The notes below the pieces were generated by a model. It saw only the letters and a list, made by a program, of their open reading frames with translations, did no database searches and was not told the DNA's origin. A DNA stretch of 64,000 nt from Chlorogloeopsis sp. ULAP01 (GTDB lineage: Bacteria > Cyanobacteriota > Cyanobacteriia > Cyanobacteriales > Nostocaceae), in NCBI RefSeq assembly GCF_030381805.1, contig NZ_JAUDRH010000016.1, positions 62,001-126,000 of the forward strand. The letters run 5' to 3'. Position 1 is the stretch's first letter. Each line of letters starts with the position of its first letter. The translations under genes and the position numbers were made by a program. Positions 1 through 8,590 of this stretch are shown piece after piece.

Positions 1-596
1 TCTCTTTCTTCTTCTAAACTCACACAATCAGCTTCTGTAAAGTCTACATTGCCTGTTTCTGGGCTATAGCAATAGCGATCGAGTTCCGAATAATAATCAC
101 TGCCCCAATAGCCAGAGCGATAAACACCGTATCCATCGTAATAAGTGTAATCGTAATAGTAAGGGTGATTATTTTCATATTCTTGAGTGCAATAAAGACA
201 GTCTGTTCTGTCAGTACGTCCGCAACGACGTTTGAAGAGAAATCCAATCATGCGATCGCATTCTACTACAGCTGGCTTTACAAAATTCACTACTATTTCA
301 CAAGTACCTATTTGGATGCGATCGCCATTCTGCAATTTGGCATAAGTTAGTTGAATACCATTAATTTTTATCCCGTTTTTTGTATTCTGATCAGTAATAA
401 TTAATTCATCATCTTGCCAGTTAATCAGAGCATGGTAGTCTGCTATTAAGTCATCTTTGATGACAATACGCGAAATCCGTTTACCATTGCTTTCTTGTGG
501 CATCTGAGTAAATTCTTTTCCTATTGCTACTGGAGTTTCTAAGCTAGGTTGTCGGCGTTCTTCTGTATTTGGATCTATCCAAGATAACTCAAGCAT
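1..596 (-). CDS. FHA-domain protein (3' end beyond window)
   Basis: The frame reads from an ATG at 594-596 to the window edge without a stop, about 198 residues. The first ~110 residues look like an FHA phosphothreonine-binding domain: a beta-rich stretch with 'GKRISRIVIKDD', an 'ITDQNTKNGIKING' turn matching the FHA N-G signature, and 'LQNGDRIQIG'. After that comes a Cys-containing stretch (RRCGRTDRTDCLYC) that could hold a metal, then a region very rich in Tyr, Gly and Asp. It is the third gene of a same-strand run with the lipoprotein and membrane protein at 604-2203, with only 7 bases to the next gene. FHA domains normally read Ser/Thr kinase signalling; no kinase lies in the window. The domain call rests on motif recognition only. 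Confidence 0.7.
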   Translation of the reverse strand, partial: MLELSWIDPNTEERRQPSLETPVAIGKEFTQMPQESNGKRISRIVIKDDLIADYHALINWQDDELIITDQNTKNGIKINGIQLTYAKLQNGDRIQIGTCEIVVNFVKPAVVECDRMIGFLFKRRCGRTDRTDCLYCTQEYENNHPYYYDYTYYDGYGVYRSGYWGSDYYSELDRYCYSPETGNVDFTEADCVSLEEER

Positions 597-603
597 GCAA
601 AGT

Positions 604-1281
604 TTATCTTCCTTGTGTTAAATTTACAGTATAAGCCAAAGCCGCCTGTTGTTCGCGAGTCAGGGTATCTAAGCCAAAGCAAGCAAATGCAATTGGTGTC
701 AACTCCAATTTAGTTGAGAAAATAGTTTTATCATCTTTATCTCTCAAAGAAGTTTTACCTTCTTTTACTTTGACTTTGTACATTAACTTGTTGTTTGCTT
801 TTTCAATATCAAAACCATAATCACGCTTTTTAATTTGATAAATTTCTCTATTTGACCAATCTTTTAATTTATAATTATTATTTATTTTTTGGAGAGTATA
901 TAGTTCCTTATTCTCTGAATTTGCAAGCTTCCAATGTTCTTTTTCAGAGACTATATATCCTAGAGTTTTATCTGAAACACTTTTTAGCTTCACCTGATTA
1001 TTTTCTTCAATCTTAATTCGTGCTATCTCTTTATCATTGGCATCAACTAGCTTTGCACTATCTTCTTTTTGCTTAAGAGCGAATAAATCTGATCCACCCT
1101 CTGTTTTAAATTTAATTTTTTCTGTATTAGCAACAACATTAGGATTAGAAGATTGCTGCTTCAGGGATGTTGCTTGTTGAGTAGATGTAGCCACACCAGA
1201 AGATGAGTTAGCAACATTATCACAACCAAAGCTAGAACTGATGAAAACAAACGAGATGAAAGTAAGTATGACTTTTTTCAT
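604..1281 (-). CDS. putative secreted lipoprotein, unknown function
   Basis: This 225-residue protein starts with a charged MKK, a hydrophobic core and a Cys at position 20 (SSSFGC), which looks like a lipoprotein signal although the lipobox is weak. A Ser/Thr/Gln-rich linker follows. The body is built of short repeated units of about 20 residues with a pattern like 'K-x-x-D/N-x-x-x-x-I/L-Y', suggesting a repetitive beta structure. A last segment (residues ~190-225) is more hydrophobic and contains 'FACFGLDTLTREQQAAL'. It sits 10 bases downstream of the membrane protein and 7 bases upstream of the FHA gene, so the three are probably co-transcribed. I do not recognise a named family. Confidence 0.6.
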   Translation of the reverse strand: MKKVILTFISFVFISSSFGCDNVANSSSGVATSTQQATSLKQQSSNPNVVANTEKIKFKTEGGSDLFALKQKEDSAKLVDANDKEIARIKIEENNQVKLKSVSDKTLGYIVSEKEHWKLANSENKELYTLQKINNNYKLKDWSNREIYQIKKRDYGFDIEKANNKLMYKVKVKEGKTSLRDKDDKTIFSTKLELTPIAFACFGLDTLTREQQAALAYTVNLTQGR

Positions 1282-1291
1282 AATAATTTCT

Positions 1292-2203
1292 TTAAGTACT
1301 AATAGGTTTAGACAATATTTTTGCCAAATTTAAGACTTGATAAAGACTTAAAAAAATCATTGTAATGGTTTTATATAATTCCCCTGGTTTATCTACCATT
1401 TCCGGCGAAACTCTGACAACCAGCCGTATTGCTTTATCAGTCAGTTTAAGTGCTTTTAATTGAGCAAAATAGGGTAATTTTAACGCACCGTTAATTTCTT
1501 CTTTTAAAATTTTAACTGCGCCATAACGATACTGAGGATAAATTAAAGTAACACCAATATCTAATCCTAAAGGCTTTGTCTTTGATTTATATTTAGACTT
1601 GCCACTACGCGATCTCTTCCAACCATATTGAGTTTTAGATAACTGAGTTGCTGTTAAGTCAAAATGAGTTTTATCTAAAAATTCTCCTTTAATTTTTAAC
1701 CATCTTAACTGATAATTATCTATTTTCCAATTTGGCTTATAAGGATGGGAAACAGTACTAAATTTATTTTCTTTTTCTTCAAGATTTTTTAAATTTAAAT
1801 ACACCTCTACTTTAGTCATAATATCCATATCTCTAGCAAACATTTGCAATCCTTGCTGAGTTAATTGAATTCTATAGTTATTCTTAGATAATTTTTTATA
1901 TTCATTTGCTTTAAAAAACACATAAATACTAGTACATAACAAATATATACTACTTATAATTAATAAATTAATAATAATATTTACAGCAGAAATATTAAAC
2001 ATATTAGGTAATAACATAGCTAAAGTAATTGCAACAATAAAACCTAATATATAGTAAGTTCCCTTTTGATTATAATTATCTTGTTTTGCCTTAGCTGCTA
2101 TTATTGTTTCGGATATTTTCTGTAAATCAGTCAAGATAATAGTAACACTATCTGTCTGATCATAGGTGAGTTTTTCGCGAAATTGATGCGACTGAATAGT
2201 CAT
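1292..2203 (-). CDS. two-helix membrane protein, unknown function
   Basis: A 303-residue protein with two adjacent hydrophobic segments at about residues 49-67 and 75-97, typical of a membrane hairpin. The N-terminal ~48 residues and the C-terminal ~200 residues would then be on the same side of the membrane. The C-terminal part is basic and beta-rich, with a Lys/Arg/Ser-rich stretch (WKRSRSGKSKYKSKTK) near residue 195. It is the first gene of the run with the lipoprotein and FHA gene and is transcribed divergently from the glycosyltransferase at 2394, so the AT-rich spacer 2204-2393 should hold both promoters. I do not recognise its family. Confidence 0.6.
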   Translation of the reverse strand: MTIQSHQFREKLTYDQTDSVTIILTDLQKISETIIAAKAKQDNYNQKGTYYILGFIVAITLAMLLPNMFNISAVNIIINLLIISSIYLLCTSIYVFFKANEYKKLSKNNYRIQLTQQGLQMFARDMDIMTKVEVYLNLKNLEEKENKFSTVSHPYKPNWKIDNYQLRWLKIKGEFLDKTHFDLTATQLSKTQYGWKRSRSGKSKYKSKTKPLGLDIGVTLIYPQYRYGAVKILKEEINGALKLPYFAQLKALKLTDKAIRLVVRVSPEMVDKPGELYKTITMIFLSLYQVLNLAKILSKPIST

Positions 2204-2393
2204 ATCATTTTTTGATTATGAAAATAAGTTAATATGTATTGATTTTTGAGTTTGCGAAAATGACTAGATTGATTTTTATTTATAAATATGAATTTATAAT
2301 TACTTCTAAAAAATAAAAATTATCAATGAAGATATCGCAGCCGCAAGTATAACAAACCCAAAAAATAGCGTCAATAAATACATTTAAGTATTT

Positions 2394-3644
2394 ATGTCTA
2401 AATCAAGGTTAGCTTACGTTTCTTTTGATAATTTTCCCGGTTCCAAGGGTGCGGCAATTCATATTGCTGCTTTTTCTCAAGCTTTAGCAGCAACCTTTGG
2501 TGATGTTCAGCTAGTAACGGTTTCTCCTACAGTCGAAATATTAAAGGAAAATGAAATTTACCCACAGGTTAGACAAACGATGTTGCCTGCTATCGGTAAG
2601 ACGTTAATTCATCGAGTTTTATCTTTCCGTCGTTCCTTACAAATGTGGTTTCAAGGAAAGAGGTTTGAGGTGGTGCAGATTCGTTCGATTTATGAAGGTT
2701 TGCCGATCGCACTCAATAAAAAACAATATTGTGATCGCTTAATTTTTGAAGTTAATGGTTTGCCTTCAATTGAGCTGAAGTATCGCTATCCAGCCATAGC
2801 TGATGATAAAGAATTACTACATAAACTACGTTCTCAAGAACAAATTTGTCTGGAAGTAGCCGATTTAATAGTTACACCCAGTACTATCACTAGTCAGTAT
2901 TTGCAAAGTAGGGGAATTTCATCCCAAAAAATTCGTGTAATTCCCAATGGTGTAGATTTGAAAGTTTTTACCTATTTTTCAGGTGCTATATCTTGTAGTT
3001 TGGGCTTCTTGTCTAGTTTACAAGATAAGTTTTTGCCTGGTTGGGATACTGGTAATACACCTTTACAAATGCTTTACTTTGGTACCCTTTCACCTTGGCA
3101 AGGTGTAAATCTAGCAATAGAAGCATTACAACTAATAAACCAAAATTTTCCTGCTTACCTAACAGTGATTGGGCAAGCAAGAAACTATCAAATTAAAGCT
3201 TTACAAAAATTAGCCTTCAAACTGGGAGTGGCAGACAAGCTAATTATTCTAGAACCAATGTCGCAAAGCCTATTGGTAAAATACATCCACGCTTCAAATT
3301 TAGTTTTGGCGCCACTTACACCTAGCGATCGCAATTTAGTTCAAGGTTGTTGTCCCCTCAAAATTTTAGAAGCAATGGCAACGGGAATACCAGTAATTGC
3401 TAGCGATTTGCCAGTAGTAAGAGAATTGGGAGTCGATGGAGTACATTTTCTATTAGTTAAGCCAGGTTCAGCAAAGGCAATTAAAGATGCTGCTTTGCGA
3501 TTGCGTCAAGAGCCACAATTGACAAAACAACTAACAACAAATGCCCGTAAACGAATAGAGGAAACTTATACATGGGAATCTGCTGGTAAAGCTTTAATTG
3601 CAGCTTATACAGAATTGGGAATTAAACGCTCGATAATGGTTTGA
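2394..3644 (+). CDS. GT4-type glycosyltransferase
   Basis: This 416-residue protein has the two-domain GT-B layout. The N-terminal part has an acceptor-side glycine region (FPGSKGAAIHIAAF, about residues 14-27). The C-terminal Rossmann domain has 'IPNGVDLKVF' and the EX7E-type nucleotide-sugar site in 'LKILEAMATGIPVIASD' near residues 320-340. Such enzymes move a sugar from a nucleotide donor to a growing polysaccharide or lipid; the substrate cannot be read from the sequence. Its last 40 bases overlap the tail of the convergent glycosyltransferase pseudogene at 3605-4770. The ATG used follows an AT-rich leader with no obvious Shine-Dalgarno sequence. Confidence 0.85.
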   Translation: MSKSRLAYVSFDNFPGSKGAAIHIAAFSQALAATFGDVQLVTVSPTVEILKENEIYPQVRQTMLPAIGKTLIHRVLSFRRSLQMWFQGKRFEVVQIRSIYEGLPIALNKKQYCDRLIFEVNGLPSIELKYRYPAIADDKELLHKLRSQEQICLEVADLIVTPSTITSQYLQSRGISSQKIRVIPNGVDLKVFTYFSGAISCSLGFLSSLQDKFLPGWDTGNTPLQMLYFGTLSPWQGVNLAIEALQLINQNFPAYLTVIGQARNYQIKALQKLAFKLGVADKLIILEPMSQSLLVKYIHASNLVLAPLTPSDRNLVQGCCPLKILEAMATGIPVIASDLPVVRELGVDGVHFLLVKPGSAKAIKDAALRLRQEPQLTKQLTTNARKRIEETYTWESAGKALIAAYTELGIKRSIMV

Positions 3645-4770
3645 AGTTGCTGTTTTTCTTGAAGTATGGAATGTTGTTTGAGGATGCGATCGCGTGCTGC
3701 TTGGCTAATTCTATTTTTTGCTTCTGGTGTCATTGCCAAATAATCTAGTACTGCCTCACCCAACTTGTGTAAATGAGAACGAGAAATCAAAAAGCCATTT
3801 TCTCCATGCGAAATCACCTCCGCAATTCCACCCGCATCGCTAGCAATGCAGCAACACCCACAAGCCATTGCCTCTAAGAGTGCATTCGGCATTCCCTCCC
3901 ACAAGGATGGCTGAAGGTAAACATCGCATAACTGTAAATGTTGAGCGATCACCTTTGGGTTAGATAAATGCCCAGTAATAATTATGCGCAGTGCATTTTC
4001 TGGATACTGAGTTTTATATGATTGCAACACAGATTCTTCAACTGCCCTGATTTCTCCAATAATTAATAGACAAGCGGGGCGCTGCGTGCGAATTCTTGTC
4101 AAGGCATTGAGTAGAAACTGCTGTCCTTTTTTTTCCCGTAATTCTCCACAGAACCCCAATACTACTTCCTGTGGAGCAACTCCTAAAGACTCTCTAGTAA
4201 CTTCTCCCTTTTTTGTAAGCAAAGAGGGACAAAATATTTCTATATTAACCGTATTTTTCAACACTACCACATCATTGCGCCCACTCAGTAAATTAACTTT
4301 GCCAGCCATATCAGCACTCACAGCTGTAATCATACTGGCATTTTGCAGCGTCCATTGCAGGCGAGCAAAATCTCCTGGTGGGAATATTTCTCTGTCAATA
4401 TCATTACCACGAGCACTAACAGTGCTGGGCATACCTTTAAGTGCAGCAAACCAAGCAGCGAGAAAACCACTTGGAAACAGATAGTGTCCCTAAACAGCAT
4501 CATAAGCACAACAGGAGTACAACCAGTCTAGGACATTTAGTGTGTGCGGCATCGTCATGTCCCAGTTACGATATAAACCAATACGATAAACACGAAATTG
4601 ATTTTGTGGTTCAGGTGGCAAAACCTCACCTGGTTGGAGGTAACGACTCCAAGTAACAACATCTACATCGATATTTAACTGACTAAGTGTAGTCACCAAT
4701 CGCGCCGCACTACTGGCTAACCCCCTAAGTCTGGTATAAATCTTTCTGTAAGAAATAAAAAACGTTTCAT
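3605..4770 (-). pseudogene. decayed GT4 glycosyltransferase (frameshift plus nonsense codon)
   Basis: Three open pieces together make one glycosyltransferase of about 388 residues. The natural start is the ATG at 4768-4770, giving MKRFLFLTERFIPDLG. The frame breaks in a run of five G (minus strand, about 4721-4725); six G would continue into 'GLASSAARLVTTLSQ', the N-terminal glycine loop. A second lesion is an in-frame TAG at 4490-4492 between 'CAYDAV' and 'GHYLFPSGFLAAWFA'; CAG to TAG would explain it. The rest (to 3605) is intact, with 'GFCGELREKKGQ' and the donor-site motif 'LLEAMACGCCCIASDAGG'. The start lies just past the terminator of the histidine kinase gene. A double sequencing error is the alternative, but two independent lesions favour real decay. 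Confidence 0.8.
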
Positions 4771-4781
4771 AAAAGCAAAAA

Positions 4782-4807
4782 GGAAGCAGCTTTTTTATAC
4801 TGCTTCC
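4782..4807 (-). terminator. Rho-independent terminator after the H-NOX/kinase operon
   Basis: A perfect 8-bp stem (GGAAGCAG/CTGCTTCC) with a 10-base loop is followed on the minus strand by a T-rich stretch (TTTTTGCTTTT). It lies 54 bases past the stop of the histidine kinase gene and separates it from the glycosyltransferase pseudogene. Confidence 0.8.
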
Positions 4808-4860
4808 CAAACAGAAGGGGGAAGATAAAACATAAACAAAATTTAAGTATGCTCAGTATA

Positions 4861-6321
4861 CTAACTCTCTTGCATCACATAATTCAGTGATTCAACATTC
4901 TTCACTGTTTGGCTATCAACTGATAAAGGTATTGTGATCTGGAACTCAGTTCCCTGATCAGGTTGTGAAACACAACTAAGTTGTCCCTTGTGTTTTTCCA
5001 CTACTATTTTATAACTGATTGACAAACCTAGCCCTGTGCCTTTTCCAACAGGTTTAGTTGTGAAAAACGGATCAAAAATTTGTGATTTAATAGCATCAGG
5101 TATACCTGAACCATTATCAGCAATTCTAATTAAAACAGAGTGATTTTCTAATAGTTCTGTAGCAATTGTAATTTTACTTTGAGGAGCTTGGTTGTCTGCC
5201 ATAGAGTTTGTACTTTTGTGGCCATCTAGCGCATCAATCGCATTACTAATTACATTCATAAATACTTGATTAAGTTGACCAGGGTAGCACTCTACTAAAG
5301 GCAAATTTTCATATTTTTTCATAATTTCTATACCAGAACGATTTGATTGAGTTTTGAGCCGATGTTGCAAAATGAGTAAAGTACTATCTATTCCTTCATG
5401 AATATCAACCCTTTTCATCTCGGCTTCATCCAAGCGGGAGAAGTTGCGAAGAGATAATACTATCTCAGTAATACGTTCTGCACCTATTTTTATAGAATTG
5501 ATGATTTGTGGTAAATCATCAGTTAAGTATTCTAAATCAATCTTTTTAAGATAATCTTGAATTTCTGATATTTGATTACAATTATACCTTTGATAAATTT
5601 TCACTAAGTTTAATAAGTCTTGTGCGTATTCTTCAACATAATTTATATTGCCATAAATAAAATTAATAGGATTATTAATTTCATGAGCTATACCTGCCAC
5701 CATTTGTCCAAGACTAGACATTTTTTCCGCTTGAACTAATTGAGCTTGGGCATCTTGCAACTCTACTAAAGATTTTTTTAATCTTTCCGCCTGCGATTTA
5801 GCAATTTTAGCTAAGTTTTCCTTGATTTGCAGCGCACTCTTTAATTCCATTTGTTGCTGAGTTAGTTCCGCTGTTAACTTTTCATTATCAGCTAAAGCTA
5901 TATTCTTAGCTTGTAGTAAAAAAATAAAATCAACAATCGGATCGTGAATGGCAAAATCCTTGAGTTTAAGACCAAAAGGAGCAAGACTATTAGTATCAGT
6001 TATCCAGGGAGAACCAATAAAAAATACTAAGTCCTGCTCTAATTGATAAATCATTTGTCCCTTAAGCTGCATTCCATTGTGGAGAAATTCTAAGATGAAA
6101 AGAGCGCGAGACTGTTTAATAACGGCATCAAAATTAATTGAAATATTTGGACGATTAATTTGAAAATACTGTTCAAAATAGTTGCCAATTATTTCTTTAG
6201 GACAAATCCGTTCTAGAACAGAACCAACTTGTATAATTTCCAATTTGCGGTTAATTACAAAATGAAATGGAAATACTTTTGCAAATGAATCAAACGAAAG
6301 ACTCAACTGAGTAAGAATCAT
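4861..6321 (-). CDS. HNOBA-domain sensor histidine kinase (H-NOX partner)
   Basis: This 486-residue soluble kinase starts with a ~150-residue PAS-like HNOBA domain (FPFHFVINRKLEIIQVGSVL) of the type that pairs with H-NOX haem proteins. A coiled coil follows (about residues 136-205). The HisKA box holds the phospho-acceptor His213 in 'GIAHEINNPINFI'. The ATPase domain has an N-box (NVISNAIDAL), 'DNGSGIP' and 'GKGTGLGLSI'. There are no membrane segments and no receiver domain, and no response regulator is encoded next to it. It starts 7 bases after the H-NOX gene, so the two are one operon. From family knowledge, NO binding to H-NOX changes kinase activity; the output here is unknown. Confidence 0.9.
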   Translation of the reverse strand: MILTQLSLSFDSFAKVFPFHFVINRKLEIIQVGSVLERICPKEIIGNYFEQYFQINRPNISINFDAVIKQSRALFILEFLHNGMQLKGQMIYQLEQDLVFFIGSPWITDTNSLAPFGLKLKDFAIHDPIVDFIFLLQAKNIALADNEKLTAELTQQQMELKSALQIKENLAKIAKSQAERLKKSLVELQDAQAQLVQAEKMSSLGQMVAGIAHEINNPINFIYGNINYVEEYAQDLLNLVKIYQRYNCNQISEIQDYLKKIDLEYLTDDLPQIINSIKIGAERITEIVLSLRNFSRLDEAEMKRVDIHEGIDSTLLILQHRLKTQSNRSGIEIMKKYENLPLVECYPGQLNQVFMNVISNAIDALDGHKSTNSMADNQAPQSKITIATELLENHSVLIRIADNGSGIPDAIKSQIFDPFFTTKPVGKGTGLGLSISYKIVVEKHKGQLSCVSQPDQGTEFQITIPLSVDSQTVKNVESLNYVMQES

Positions 6322-6328
6322 GTTGTTC

Positions 6329-6880
6329 TCATTGTGGTTTATATTTCACCAAAAATTCATCATGTTCAGCCCCTTCTTCCCGACTTTGGGTTTGGGTAAT
6401 ATCAACTTCGGTATCAAATCTTGTTCCCAATCCCTTAACTAAACCAATCACCATTGGAGCTAGTCCTTCTCTATTTGAACGATAGTGTAAGCTCAAAGTA
6501 TCTTCTTCTGTATCTGTACACTCAAAAGATGGAGGTTGAAGTTTAGGAAAACTAATTCCTACGCGAGCATGAAGGTTATCGAGATTTTCTAGAAATTCAA
6601 CTAAGTTATCCCCACTCATATCCATCAGTTCACCGTAACCCTCCTGTGCTGTATACTGCACCCAATATTCTCCGAAAGCTTGCATAATTGCTTGAGGTGA
6701 CAGATTAAGTACAGCACTAGCAGCTTTTACTAGCCTATGAGTTATGTCATCAGGATAAGCTTCCATTCTGATAAAAACATCTACTTCTATCTCTGCTTTT
6801 TGCTTAATTTCTTCCCAAATCTTTTCGTCAAACTGACTACATACCATATCTTGAATTGCTTTATTGACTAACCCGTACAT
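6329..6880 (-). CDS. H-NOX haem nitric-oxide sensor
   Basis: At 183 residues this is a full-length stand-alone H-NOX (HNOB) domain. The proximal haem ligand is His104 in 'LDNLHARVGISFP', and the haem propionate clamp Y-x-S-x-R is Tyr133-Ser135-Arg137 (YRSNREG). Trp73 (EYWVQY) lies where the distal pocket is expected. I see no obvious distal Tyr hydrogen-bond donor, which would favour NO binding over O2, but this needs an alignment. The protein is very like the known Nostoc H-NOX proteins in length and motif spacing. It is co-transcribed with the HNOBA kinase at 4861-6321, its expected signalling partner. Confidence 0.95.
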   Translation of the reverse strand: MYGLVNKAIQDMVCSQFDEKIWEEIKQKAEIEVDVFIRMEAYPDDITHRLVKAASAVLNLSPQAIMQAFGEYWVQYTAQEGYGELMDMSGDNLVEFLENLDNLHARVGISFPKLQPPSFECTDTEEDTLSLHYRSNREGLAPMVIGLVKGLGTRFDTEVDITQTQSREEGAEHDEFLVKYKPQ

Positions 6881-7026
6881 TCAGCCTCCTAATGTTTATA
6901 TTTAATTTCAATTTTTTTACTTGGAATCCAACTCAAGAATAAATTTTACACACTGTTTTGAAAGCTTTTTTCATAGCCAAACTTTGCTTTTACTCTATAG
7001 TTGGAGAAAAGAGAAAAATAAAGTAG

Positions 7027-7057
7027 GCTGGATGCTATTTTAGTTGCTAAATCCAGC
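7027..7057 (-). terminator. probable terminator after the diiron-protein gene
   Basis: A 7-bp stem (GCTGGAT/ATCCAGC) with an internal helix in the loop is followed on the minus strand by a pyrimidine-rich, T-rich run. It lies 32 bases past the stop of the gene at 7089 and separates that gene pair from the H-NOX operon. Confidence 0.6.
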
Positions 7058-7088
7058 ACACTTACAACAGTATTTTTACTTTTTCTTG

Positions 7089-7823
7089 TTATACGTTCAT
7101 AAGCATCAATGAATTAGTAATCAAGCTAGACTCATTTATTTGACGCTGAACTCCATTAAAGAATTGCACACGAGCATTCATTGCCTCTAAAATAGCAAGT
7201 TTTATCTTGTCTAACTCATCATTTGTGGTTAGCCGAGGTTCAATCAGTGCTGCTAACTTTGCTGCATGACTATCATCCACATCAATATGTACTTCAAAAA
7301 ATATCAAAGACTCTTTCGGTAAAGGTGCAGCGCCAATGATGCCTTGATAAAGTTGAGTATATAGTGTACTCACAATACCTTCGGAAGCGTAACACACTGC
7401 ACCAAGAGCACCTAAAAAACCATACTTGTGTGGTATTTGTAGGTAGGTATTAACTAAGGCTTGAGTTTCAAGAGTTGGAGCCTGTATGGCAAGAATCTCA
7501 TCATCAATACCAAGTACACGTGTGAAGCGACGAAATAATTCTGGATGAGACTGATTTAAATCTCCTTGTCCCATTTCGTCAAATAGATTTTCTAGGATGA
7601 CTAACTGAGCACTTTCATCTTTACAGCAAGATAAAATGCTAGCCAAGATACGATTAAATTCTTTAGAGAATTTGTACATTTGAACAGCTAGTATTTGTAC
7701 CTCTTGCAAAGACAATTGCCTAGCACGACAACGGCTTAAAAATTCATGATTCCAAAGGGGATGATTAGCCGTAATTCCACGTAAAGATTCCTGAACTTTA
7801 TTAAAAGAAGATAAGTTTTTCAT
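7089..7823 (-). CDS. haem-oxygenase-like (TENA/PqqC/CADD-type) diiron protein
   Basis: This all-helical 244-residue protein has the features of the haem-oxygenase-like diiron oxidase/oxygenase (HDO) superfamily. Candidate metal ligands are the Glu and His in 'ENLFDEMGQGDLNQSHPE', the Glu in 'YASEGIVSTLY' and the cluster in 'FFEVHIDVDDSHAAKL'. The H-x3-D-D-x-H spacing is the usual third-helix signature. Family members catalyse O2-dependent C-C cleavage, N-oxygenation or ring closure; the substrate here is unknown. It overlaps the upstream methyltransferase by 4 bases (ATGA), so translation is probably coupled and the two enzymes likely share a pathway. Confidence 0.75.
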   Translation of the reverse strand: MKNLSSFNKVQESLRGITANHPLWNHEFLSRCRARQLSLQEVQILAVQMYKFSKEFNRILASILSCCKDESAQLVILENLFDEMGQGDLNQSHPELFRRFTRVLGIDDEILAIQAPTLETQALVNTYLQIPHKYGFLGALGAVCYASEGIVSTLYTQLYQGIIGAAPLPKESLIFFEVHIDVDDSHAAKLAALIEPRLTTNDELDKIKLAILEAMNARVQFFNGVQRQINESSLITNSLMLMNV

Positions 7824-8590
7824 CGTGATACCTGTATAGCGAGATGAAGTGGTAAATCAATCAAAGGACGGAAGAATAATTCATCAAGTGCTATATGTTC
7901 TGGAGTAACTCGTAATTCTTTTAGGTTTGGCATCGTATTGAAGCCAGCTTTTTTGAGAGCATCAAAATAGTCTTCTAAGGTTTTATGAACTAATTGCACA
8001 TTTAGCCAAGAACCGTCTCTTTTCCATATCCGCCCTGGAAATTGCCAATCTCGTTTACTGAAATAGCCTCTACCTTTAACTTCAAAATAGAAGGGATAAG
8101 CAGCTTCTCGCATATAAGGAAAGGATGGATGGGGAACGCTGAAAACAAATTTACCCCCAGGGCAAAGTATGCGTGCGACTTCAGCTATGCATTGCTGAGT
8201 TTGAGCAGTTGTTAAGTAATTAAAAAGGAAAACTGCAACTACTAAGTCAAATGTACGATCGCCAAATTGTTTGAGCTCGGTAGCACACCCTACTTGATAG
8301 TGAATACCTAAGGAAACTTCTGCTTCCTGCAAGCTGGCTGCGGCAATCATACCTTCGGAAATATCCATACCAAATACTTGTGCCGCACCTCTTTTACGTA
8401 ATTCTCGGCTGCAATAACCTTCGCCACAACCAAGATCGAGTACTCGCAAACCCCTAACAGGCTCGCAAAGTTCTAGCACAAAGGGGCGTGCTGTAAAGTC
8501 AGACAGTGAAGCAGGTTCTCCTCTAACCCACTGTGATGCTGTTCTGTCATAAAGGTTTTTAGTGGAATTATGATTATTGGAACTTGTCAT
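7820..8590 (-). CDS. class I SAM-dependent methyltransferase
   Basis: This 256-residue enzyme has a Rossmann-fold methyltransferase domain. Motif I is 'VLDLGCGEGYCSREL' (about residues 49-63), motif II 'VFGMDISEGMI', motif IV 'FDLVVAVFLFNYL', and the post-motif 'CPGGKFVFSVPHPSFP' is typical of small-molecule methyltransferases. The stop overlaps the start of the diiron-protein gene by 4 bases. The pairing suggests that a substrate is methylated and oxidised in one pathway. The acceptor cannot be inferred. Confidence 0.85.
   Translation of the reverse strand: MTSSNNHNSTKNLYDRTASQWVRGEPASLSDFTARPFVLELCEPVRGLRVLDLGCGEGYCSRELRKRGAAQVFGMDISEGMIAAASLQEAEVSLGIHYQVGCATELKQFGDRTFDLVVAVFLFNYLTTAQTQQCIAEVARILCPGGKFVFSVPHPSFPYMREAAYPFYFEVKGRGYFSKRDWQFPGRIWKRDGSWLNVQLVHKTLEDYFDALKKAGFNTMPNLKELRVTPEHIALDELFFRPLIDLPLHLAIQVSR

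Noticed and set aside
4086..4656. Several plus-strand frames opposite the glycosyltransferase pseudogene
   Set aside because: They are antisense to sequence that clearly encodes glycosyltransferase motifs on the minus strand.
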